Part shown: positions 58,384-64,000 of the stretch, one piece after another
Layout of the letters: every line of letters starts with the position of its first letter
Numbering within the stretch: position 1 is the first letter of the stretch
From: RYN-230 sp963717125
GTDB taxonomy: Bacteria; Actinomycetota; Actinomycetes; Streptosporangiales; Streptosporangiaceae
Assembly (NCBI GenBank): GCA_963717125.1
Contig: CAVQVG010000002.1
Span: forward strand, 156,685 to 220,684
Length of the DNA stretch: 64,000 nucleotides
Direction of reading: 5' to 3'
Position numbers and translations under genes: made by a program
Notes under the pieces: generated by a model
Databases searched by the model: none
What the model saw: the letters and a program-made list of their open reading frames with translations, nothing else
What the model was told of the DNA's origin: nothing

Positions 58384-58457
58384 GCGGCGGCCCGCAATCG
58401 AGCCTCGAAGTGCATATGTGCTGGTCAGCGGGGGGTGACTCGGGCGGAGCGAGCGGG

Positions 58458-58508
58458 CTGTAAAACCGTCGGCTTAGCCTACGTTGGTTCGAACCCAACA
58501 CCTGCCAC
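58458..58508 (+). repeat. att site 3: right end of the island
   Basis: From CTGTAAAACC to CACCTGCCAC it equals the tRNA-Tyr 3' end. One base before this (58457, G for T) ends the match. The following 60 bases contain a terminator-like hairpin, which supports this being the chromosomal right flank of the original tRNA locus. Confidence 0.9.
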
Positions 58509-58518
58509 CACCTGCGGA

Positions 58519-58567
58519 AACAGCCCGCTAGCTGCGGATTCTCGGCTAGGCGGGCTGTTCTTCTTTG
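58519..58567 (+). terminator. Likely original tRNA-Tyr terminator
   Basis: AACAGCCCGC and GCGGGCTGTT form a 10-bp stem, extended inward by TAGC/GCTA, followed by CTTCTTT. It lies 11 bases after att site 3. In an unoccupied chromosome it would sit directly behind tRNA-Tyr. Confidence 0.75.
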
Positions 58568-58821
58568 GCCCGTGGTGTGTCACCTTGTCGCGCTGTGGAC
58601 CGCTGTGTTGCGGGGTCCACGGACGTATAGCGGACGGCGCTGGGCCGCCAGGACGGTCGGTGTGACCGCCGGTTTTCCACGGACGGCCACGGACGGGCCG
58701 CGCTGGTGGCGTCGTCGCGGCTTGACGTGTGCGGCGGAGTCGGGCGTGCATCCCCATGTGCCCGCTTGATGACCCGGTGGCTTCCCCGGGAAGGCGGGCG
58801 GGGAAGGCCGGGTGCGCTGTG
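58568..58821. repeat. Gap right of the island with more CGGAC motifs
   Basis: No convincing gene. CCACGGACGTATAGCGGACG (58616-58636, period 11) and CCACGGACGGCCACGGACGG (about 58678-58698, period 10) repeat the motif found inside the island. Their presence outside att site 3 means either the motif is not purely island-borne or an older element extended further right. Confidence 0.55.
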
Positions 58822-59217
58822 ATGGCCAGGACGGCGGTTCGGGAGAGCGTGACGCTTGCCGGGCGGGCCGAGCGGGCGCGGGTCGCCCGCGTGTTCGTGG
58901 GTGCGCTGCTGGGCCCGGGCCACCCGTGCCGGGATGACGCGCTCTTGCTGGTGAGCGAGTTGTTCGGCAACAGCGTGGGGCACCGCGGCCCGGATCGTCC
59001 CAGGGGGACGGTCACAGTCGTGGTGAAGGCCGGGGATGGCGTCATCCGGGTCGAGGTCACCGCTCGCAGCGGCCCCGGGGTGCCGCAGCCGCGCCCGGCT
59101 GACGGTGACGCGGAAGCCGGGCGCGGGCTTGGGCTGGTGGCGGCGCTGGCCGCGCGGTGGGGCTGGTGGCAACGCGGCGGGCAGACGGTGACCTGGTTCG
59201 AGCTATCTCACTGCTGA
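58822..59217 (+). CDS. HATPase-domain protein, anti-sigma-factor-like
   Basis: 131 residues from the ATG at 58822 (upstream in-frame start at 58729 possible). GHKL ATPase fold reduced to one domain: N-box LLLVSELFGNSVGH near 48-61, a later Asp region (VEVTARSGPG) and the G2-type loop AEAGRGLGLVAALAARWGW. Similar stand-alone proteins (RsbW/SpoIIAB-like) bind sigma factors or anti-anti-sigma partners. The other copy is at 62332. Confidence 0.82.
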   Translation: MARTAVRESVTLAGRAERARVARVFVGALLGPGHPCRDDALLLVSELFGNSVGHRGPDRPRGTVTVVVKAGDGVIRVEVTARSGPGVPQPRPADGDAEAGRGLGLVAALAARWGWWQRGGQTVTWFELSHC

Positions 59218-59246
59218 TGTCTCCGCGCGCCGGATGTACGCCGGCC

Positions 59247-59819
59247 TCATGAAGAAGTGCCGGGATGCGCGAGTTGCTTGACGAGGACGTCGAACAGCGG
59301 CGACCCGGGTAGCGGGTTGCACTTCTGGGCGATCCGGTGCCACCCCCATTTGGCGTACGCGGCCTGGGCGGGCGCGGCTGCCGGGAGGACGGTGAGCGTG
59401 GCGCGTTCCTCGGGGCGGTCGTGCAGCAGCAGGTCGTGCAGGCTCTGGGCAACGTGCTGGCGTCTCCATGGTGCCCGGACGAGCATTTCAACGAGAGCGA
59501 AGGTGCGGCCGGGCCGTTCGGTGGTGACCTCGGGTGCCAGCGTCGTGGTGAGGTTGCGCCACCACGGGGTGGACGGCTGCAAGATGACGCCGAAGGCGTA
59601 GCCGGCCAGTTCACTACCGGCGCGTGCCTCGGCCAGCGCGAACCCTTCCTGCCGGCGCTGGACCTCGAACCGCTCGGCGAACAGGTCCGCGTGCTCCTCG
59701 CCCCACTCGTACGGCGGCTCGGCGTACACCTCGCTGTACAGGGCGCGCAGCTCCGCGAAGGCAACCGCGGCCTGCTCCCCGTCCAGCTTGCGGAAGGTGA
59801 AGGGCGCGACGGGCATCAC
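59247..59819 (-). CDS. GNAT-family N-acetyltransferase
   Basis: 190 residues starting MMPVAPFTFRKLDGEQAAVA. GNAT layout with LAEARAGSELAGYAFGVILQ near 62-81, beta-4 region FALVEMLVRAPWRRQHVAQS (R/Q-x-x-G/A-type acetyl-CoA loop as WRRQHVAQ), and a final AAYAKWGWHRIAQ. Substrate unknown. The start overlaps the end of the XRE/TPR regulator gene, so the two are co-transcribed. Confidence 0.87.
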   Translation of the reverse strand: MMPVAPFTFRKLDGEQAAVAFAELRALYSEVYAEPPYEWGEEHADLFAERFEVQRRQEGFALAEARAGSELAGYAFGVILQPSTPWWRNLTTTLAPEVTTERPGRTFALVEMLVRAPWRRQHVAQSLHDLLLHDRPEERATLTVLPAAAPAQAAYAKWGWHRIAQKCNPLPGSPLFDVLVKQLAHPGTSS

Positions 59820-61252
59820 AAGTCCCCGACCCGGGTCGGCGCGGCCTTGCGGACGTAGTCGCGTGCCTGCTCGCGGAAGCTGGTGACCTCGGGCACGTCC
59901 GGGTGCCGGCCGGTCAGGTCCCGGCAGAATGCGGCGAGCCAGTTGACGATCAGCGAAGAGCGCGTGTCGGCCGCGAGCCGGACGGCGTGCATCCCGACGG
60001 AAGCGGACTCGGCGGGCTCACGCTGGGCCAGGCGGACCTTAGCGAGGCGGATCTCGTCGAAGACGCGGCTGCGGACGTAGCCCTGGTTGCGGTTCTGGCG
60101 AGCGCGCAGGGAGTGGACTTCGCCCTTGGCGGCGTAGTGCCGCCACCGGGACTTGTCGTCGGCGTGGAGCGCTAGCTCGATGTAGGTGTTGGCGGCCAGG
60201 CAGTCAACCTCGGCCTGGTTCATGTAGTGAATCCAGTCCGGGGCGGCCTCCTGCCGGGGTGCTTCCTCGTACACCGCGACGCAGCTTTGGGCCGAGCGGT
60301 CGGCGTTGCCGGTCTCGCTGTCGCCGAGCTGGGCGTAGGCGCGCGATTCCAGGCCCAGCAACTCGGAGCGGACCAGGCTGCTGGCCTGGCGCGGCAGGCT
60401 GTACAGGGCGGTGCGGACCAAGCCGAGGCTGTCTTCGTACCGGCCATGGGCGGTCGAGAGCTGGGTCATGTCGCCGATGACCTTGGCCCCCAGATCGGGG
60501 GAGGAGCCTTCGCTGCAGGCGTGCAGGGCGAGCAGGTAATACCGCTGGGCGACCCCGTACAGTCCCTGGTCGTAGGCCATCCAGCCGGAAAGCTGGGCGA
60601 GTTCGGCGGTGACCTGGAACAGTCGCTGGCTGATCGCGGGCGGGTGGTGGTCGTTGAGGCTTTCGGCGACGGCGTTGAGTTGGCCGACGACGGCCTTGCG
60701 GCGCAGGCCGCCGGCGCCGGAGGCGTCCCAGCGGCGGAACAGGGTGACGGCCTGCTCCAGTTCGGCGACCTCATCGGCGCCGGCATTGGGCGGGGTTCCG
60801 GGCAGCAGGGCGAGCGAGGCGGCCCACTGCCGTACCGGGTGCAGCAGAGCCGCGCCCGTGATGACTGCGAGCCCGGCCAGGGCCTCGCGCCTGCTGGCGA
60901 TGTCGTGGGCCGAGAAGCCTTCCATGATCCGCACCGTGTAAGCAGCCGACAGCGAGAAATCCAGCGGGACGGACGTGACCAGGGTGAAGCCGTCGCGTCC
61001 GCCGGGCACGTCCGAGACGTCGGCCAGCAGCTCGTTCAGCTCCTCCGGGGTGACCTGGAGCGCCTGGGTGAGCCGCGGGCGCACCCAGGGCTGCGGCTCG
61101 GTCTCGGCTCGCTCCCAGCGGATGATCGTGGTCCGTTCGCAGCCGACCGTCTCGGCTAGCGACTCCTGCGTGAAGCCCAGCACCTTGCGGCGCTGGACCA
61201 GCCGCAGCCGCTTGGGCGCCACGCTCTGTCCTCCTCTGCTTACGTCCAACAT
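59816..61252 (-). CDS. XRE-family regulator with TPR-like sensor domain
   Basis: 478 residues from the ATG at 61252 (MLDVSRGGQSVAPKRLRLVQ). XRE HTH near residues 16-70 (RRKVLGFTQESLAETVGCER, TTIIRWERAETEPQPWVRP), followed by about 370 residues of helical repeats (LSGWMAYDQGLYGVAQRYYL, then AYAQLGDSETGNADRSAQSC). This is a common actinobacterial regulator type, often next to DUF574 methyltransferase genes, as here. The frame is open further upstream to 61519 but overlaps the divergent gene. Confidence 0.88.
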   Translation of the reverse strand: MLDVSRGGQSVAPKRLRLVQRRKVLGFTQESLAETVGCERTTIIRWERAETEPQPWVRPRLTQALQVTPEELNELLADVSDVPGGRDGFTLVTSVPLDFSLSAAYTVRIMEGFSAHDIASRREALAGLAVITGAALLHPVRQWAASLALLPGTPPNAGADEVAELEQAVTLFRRWDASGAGGLRRKAVVGQLNAVAESLNDHHPPAISQRLFQVTAELAQLSGWMAYDQGLYGVAQRYYLLALHACSEGSSPDLGAKVIGDMTQLSTAHGRYEDSLGLVRTALYSLPRQASSLVRSELLGLESRAYAQLGDSETGNADRSAQSCVAVYEEAPRQEAAPDWIHYMNQAEVDCLAANTYIELALHADDKSRWRHYAAKGEVHSLRARQNRNQGYVRSRVFDEIRLAKVRLAQREPAESASVGMHAVRLAADTRSSLIVNWLAAFCRDLTGRHPDVPEVTSFREQARDYVRKAAPTRVGDL

Positions 61253-61403
61253 AGCCGGTTTGCCTTGATAGGGGTCTGGGCGACGGCCGGGATGCAACAT
61301 CTTTGCCACATCGCTGCCACTCGCTTGCGCTGTCACCCGCCGTAGGCCTGGGGTTGGCTGGAATGCGCGGGAGGCATCCGTGAATAAGGAGGTCGAAAAG
61401 ACC

Positions 61404-62261
61404 ATGAGCAATGGCGGCGGATTGCACGCGGCGATTCGGGAAGAACGAAGGAAAGCAGTGCCAGACAGTGGCGGAATGCCGCGCGAAGTTGATGTCACCA
61501 GGCCAAGCGTCGCCCGCATGTACGACTATTACCTCGGGGGGAAAGATAATTACGCGGCCGACCGCGAAGCGGCCCGGCTGGTGCTCGGGGGAGCGCCGGA
61601 CGTCCCGCTCGCGGCACTGGAGAACCGCGAGTTCCTCAAGCGCGCCATCCGCTACCTCGCCGCCGAGCGCGGCATCAGCCAGTTCGTGGACATCGGGCCG
61701 GGCCTGCCGACGCAGGGTAACGTGCACCAGCTCGCGCGCCAGCACAACCCCGGCGCGCAAGTCGCCTACGCCGACAACGACCCCGGCGTGCTCACGCACG
61801 CCCGGGAACTCCTGCGCGGGGTGCCGGATGTCACCATCATCCCCGGCGACCTGCGGGAACCGGACCGCATCCTCGCAGACCCGGACCTGGCCACCCTCAT
61901 CGACTTCTCGCACCCGGTCGCACTCTTCATGACCCTGGTGCTGCACTTCGTGCCCCCCGACGATGACCCCTACGGCCTCGTGGCCAGGTTCAGGGACGCG
62001 CTGTGCCCCGGCAGCTTCCTGGTCCTGTCCCACGTCACGGGCGACGACCGCGAGCCCGCCATGCTCACTGGAGTCGGTGCCTACGAGAACGCCAACGCCC
62101 CGCTGATCCTGCGGACACGCGGCCAGATACAGGAATTCTTCAACGGCTTCGATCTGATTGAGCCCGGAGTCGTATTCCTGTCCCAGTGGCGCCCCGCCGG
62201 TGAATACCACGCGCAAGGCGGAACGCGGTGGGCCTATTGCGGCGTCGGCGAAAAGCCCTGA
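61404..62261 (+). CDS. SAM-dependent methyltransferase, DUF574 type
   Basis: 285 residues from ATG 61404; GTG 61380 would add eight. AAGGAGG lies 11 bases upstream. Signature N-terminus VDVTRPSVARMYDYYLGGKD near 25-44 and NYAADREAA, then the SAM motif FVDIGPGLPTQGNVH near 93-107 and VAYADNDPGVLTHARELL. The family is abundant in streptomycetes and relatives; substrates are unknown. Divergent from the XRE regulator, which probably controls it. Confidence 0.9.
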   Translation: MSNGGGLHAAIREERRKAVPDSGGMPREVDVTRPSVARMYDYYLGGKDNYAADREAARLVLGGAPDVPLAALENREFLKRAIRYLAAERGISQFVDIGPGLPTQGNVHQLARQHNPGAQVAYADNDPGVLTHARELLRGVPDVTIIPGDLREPDRILADPDLATLIDFSHPVALFMTLVLHFVPPDDDPYGLVARFRDALCPGSFLVLSHVTGDDREPAMLTGVGAYENANAPLILRTRGQIQEFFNGFDLIEPGVVFLSQWRPAGEYHAQGGTRWAYCGVGEKP

Positions 62262-62331
62262 CCGGGAACGAGCACAGCCGCCTATCGCCAGCAAACGCGC
62301 CGGCGTAACCGTAAACGAATTGAAGGGAGTC

Positions 62332-63045
62332 ATGACTGTGAGCCAGGCCAGCGCGGGCTCTCGGGGCGGGATGATCGTGAGCGGAGCAATCCCGTGTCCT
62401 TGCTTTTCACCGGCCCGGCACGCCGCAGAAAGCGCTGGCGGGGAAGGGCATCCGCACGCCGTGTCGTCGTGGGCGCGGGCTTTTCCAGGTACCCCGGGGC
62501 AGGTGAGAGCCGCGCGCCGTTTTGTCGCGGGCCTGCTACCCGGGTCACCTCTTTGTGACGACGCGGTCGTGATCTTGTCTGAGTTGTTCACGAACGCGCT
62601 GCTGCATACGGCATCCGGGGCGCCGGGCGGGCTGGTCGTTGTTCAGGTCAGCCGGTGGCGGCTGGGTGTGCGGATCGCGGTGACCGACCAAGGATCACCC
62701 GGCCAGCCCGTCATCGGTGACCCTGCCGTGCGCGCCGAACCTGCCGAGAGCGGGCACGGCCTGTACCTGGCGGCCTGCCTGGCCAGTCACCTGGACTGGC
62801 ACGACGATGCCACCGGGCGCACCATCGCCGCCATCCTCGGCCGGCCCCTGGCCGGGCATCGTCCCCTCCCCGGCCTGGGGACTCATCCAGGCTCCCGCCT
62901 GACCGCTGACGATGCGGCACCGGAGATGACGGTGGATGACGCCACCCGCCGCCCCGGCCGCGGGGAGCACGGTCTGCCGCCACGCGTAAGGCCAGCGTGG
63001 CTCCCCAGCTCCACGGCCCCGGCCCGTCCGCAGGGCAGGCTGTGA
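62332..63045 (+). CDS. HATPase-domain protein, anti-sigma-factor-like (second)
   Basis: 237 residues from the ATG at 62332, preceded by GAAGGGAG. N-box VVILSELFTNALLH near 79-92, IAVTDQGSPGQP near 119-130, and ESGHGLYLAACLASHLDW. The C-terminal 70 residues are Arg/Pro-rich and low in complexity. Its stop overlaps the GPP34 gene, so both are translated together. Probably a partner-switching kinase. Confidence 0.85.
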   Translation: MTVSQASAGSRGGMIVSGAIPCPCFSPARHAAESAGGEGHPHAVSSWARAFPGTPGQVRAARRFVAGLLPGSPLCDDAVVILSELFTNALLHTASGAPGGLVVVQVSRWRLGVRIAVTDQGSPGQPVIGDPAVRAEPAESGHGLYLAACLASHLDWHDDATGRTIAAILGRPLAGHRPLPGLGTHPGSRLTADDAAPEMTVDDATRRPGRGEHGLPPRVRPAWLPSSTAPARPQGRL

Positions 63046-63692
63046 TGAGCACCCAGCTGGGCGGGACCGGGCGGCTTGCTGATGACCTGTGGCTGGTGGC
63101 CCATCACGAGATCACTGGCAAGCCGCATCTGCAGCCCCGCGCGGCAGGCGTGGGGCTGGCGGGCGGGCTGCTGGCCGAGCTGATGCTGGCGGGCGGCATC
63201 CGGCTGTGGCGCGGCATGATCGTGCCCGCGGACGGCCTCGTGTCCCGGGACGGATTAGCCCGCGCGGTGCTGGTCCAGGTGACCAGCGAGCGTAAGTATC
63301 TGCCGCCGCGGGACTGGTTACTGTTCCTGGCCCGCACAGCCGCCGCGGACGTAGCCACCCGGCTGGAACACGCCGGGTACCTGACCCGGGCCCCCGCACG
63401 GCGGCGGTGGCGGGGCGAGCGGTGGGTTCCCGTGGACCCCGACACCGCGTTCGCGCCGCTGGTCCGGGTCAAAGCCGCTCTCAGCTCCTCCGGCCCGCTC
63501 GCTGCGCAGAACGCGGCCCTGGGCGGCCTGGCCATCGCCTGCGGGCTGGGCCACCAGCTGTCGCTGTACCTGCCTCCCGGCGCCTGGCGGCGGCTCGATC
63601 TCGCGGTCTGGCGGCTTGAGCCCGGCTTGCGGGAGCTGATCGCCCAGACCCAGGCCGCCGTGGACAGCGCCCTGCTCGCCCACCGCGTCTAA
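63045..63692 (+). CDS. GPP34 (GOLPH3-like) family protein
   Basis: 215 residues from ATG 63045 (GTG 63042 just before it). The family pattern is visible: LADDLWLVAHHEITGKPHLQ near 10-29, AGGLLAELMLAGGIRLWRGM near 38-57, YLPPRDWLLFLARTAAADV near 81-99, then GYLTRAPARRRWRGERWVPV. GPP34 proteins bind phosphoinositides in eukaryotes; many actinobacterial copies exist, of unknown role. Confidence 0.88.
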   Translation: MSTQLGGTGRLADDLWLVAHHEITGKPHLQPRAAGVGLAGGLLAELMLAGGIRLWRGMIVPADGLVSRDGLARAVLVQVTSERKYLPPRDWLLFLARTAAADVATRLEHAGYLTRAPARRRWRGERWVPVDPDTAFAPLVRVKAALSSSGPLAAQNAALGGLAIACGLGHQLSLYLPPGAWRRLDLAVWRLEPGLRELIAQTQAAVDSALLAHRV

Positions 63693-63720
63693 CACTCCTC
63701 GTCCAGCCCTTAACCCTCAA

Positions 63721-64000
63721 ATGGAGCACTCGATGTCGCGAACGCAAACCACAGGAAGCAAGCCCGGCGCCGTGTCGCGGGCCCTGGCGAGGGACCGGCT
63801 CGGCGTGCCCGCGGTCTTGTTCTTCGTCCTGGCCGGTGTCGCCCCCCTCACTGTGGCCGCCGGGGTCATCCCGACCGCGTTCGCCACCACCGGGTTAACC
63901 GGCATCCCCGCCGCCTTCCTGGCCATCGCGGTCATCCTGGCCCTGTTCGCCACCGGGTATGTGGCGATGACCCGGTACATCACTCATTCGGGTGCCCTGT
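63721..64000 (+). CDS. APC-family permease, 5' end only
   Basis: Partial, running off the right edge. It starts at ATG 63721 or 63733 (MSRTQTTGSKPGAVSRALAR). The visible part has two membrane segments, VPAVLFFVLAGVAPLTVAAG and IPAAFLAIAVILALFATGYV, and then AMTRYITHSGAL, the characteristic start of APC-superfamily amino-acid transporters with the first-helix region VAPLTVAAGVIP. It follows the GPP34 gene at 28 bases. Confidence 0.8.
   Translation, partial: MEHSMSRTQTTGSKPGAVSRALARDRLGVPAVLFFVLAGVAPLTVAAGVIPTAFATTGLTGIPAAFLAIAVILALFATGYVAMTRYITHSGAL

Larger units (their letters stand above)
41478..58508. mobile_element. tRNA-Tyr genomic island with three att sites
   Basis: About 17 kb bounded by the tRNA-Tyr 3' end and a second copy at 58458-58508, with a third copy at 52605-52659 dividing it into an 11.1-kb and a 5.8-kb segment. 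An integrase gene lies directly inside the left end, and a fragment of a related integrase lies directly inside the right end, facing outward. Contents are typical accessory DNA: toxin-antitoxin, oxidoreductase cargo, several transposase remnants and a Tn554-like element. No plasmid replication or transfer genes are seen. Confidence 0.85.

Overview
The window comes from a GC-rich actinobacterium, probably a filamentous actinomycete. The signs are about 70% GC with G/C third positions, frequent GTG starts and ATGA-type gene overlaps, a complete nuo operon followed by a polyprenyl diphosphate synthase, KorAB, a DUF6893-type mini-protein, WXG-type secretion proteins, stand-alone HATPase (anti-sigma-like) proteins and a DUF574-type methyltransferase. 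All family names come from reading the sequences; no database search was run.

Layout. 1-14408 (+): the nuoD tail, then nuoE-N, a hairpin, and a trans-polyprenyl diphosphate synthase probably for the menaquinone side chain. 14439-19343 (-): a branched-chain-amino-acid-type ABC importer with a Tat lipoprotein binding protein, divergent from a GalD/PrpF-like isomerase and an FCD-type GntR regulator (19879-21461). 21559-30503: a MinD-like ATPase whose repeat-rich tail is frameshifted, a glycosyltransferase, a small ParA module beside DnaA-box-like sequences, and a WXG/type VII-like cluster. 30512-33881: a free-standing Clp_N protein, a 33-residue mini-protein, a PHS-type phosphate transporter behind a PHO-box-like repeat, and a crotonase. 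33896-38956: korAB (-) divergent from an unusual nuoB-nuoC-nuoI trio (+). An IS4-family element (39011-40674) sits exactly in the loop of a bidirectional hairpin that has a sequence-covarying relative at 24751-24802. yajQ follows.

41451-58508 is a genomic island in tRNA-Tyr. The 3' end of the tRNA is repeated twice more (52605-52659 and 58458-58508), dividing the island into 11 kb and 6 kb segments. Segment 1 holds the integrase, a VapBC pair, MarR/SDR/MDR cargo with a decayed LuxR gene, and an IS256-family gene interrupted by a Tn554-like trio of genes with 14-bp terminal inverted repeats. Segment 2 holds an HTH membrane protein carrying a perfect 36-bp palindrome, a small secreted protein, an RibD-C reductase, an epoxide hydrolase, and remnants of transposases, an alcohol dehydrogenase and a second integrase. 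58509-64000 returns to probable core genome: the tRNA's likely original terminator, two HATPase proteins, GNAT, an XRE/TPR regulator, a DUF574 methyltransferase, a GPP34 protein and the start of an APC permease.

How the parts fit: complex I plus polyprenyl synthase supply the menaquinone chain. KorAB makes reduced ferredoxin, and the NuoBCI trio beside it resembles the part of complex I that connects ferredoxin to quinone. The importer, isomerase and GntR gene look like an organic-acid uptake and catabolism unit. The island is a layered record of tRNA-targeted integration, internal transposition and decay.
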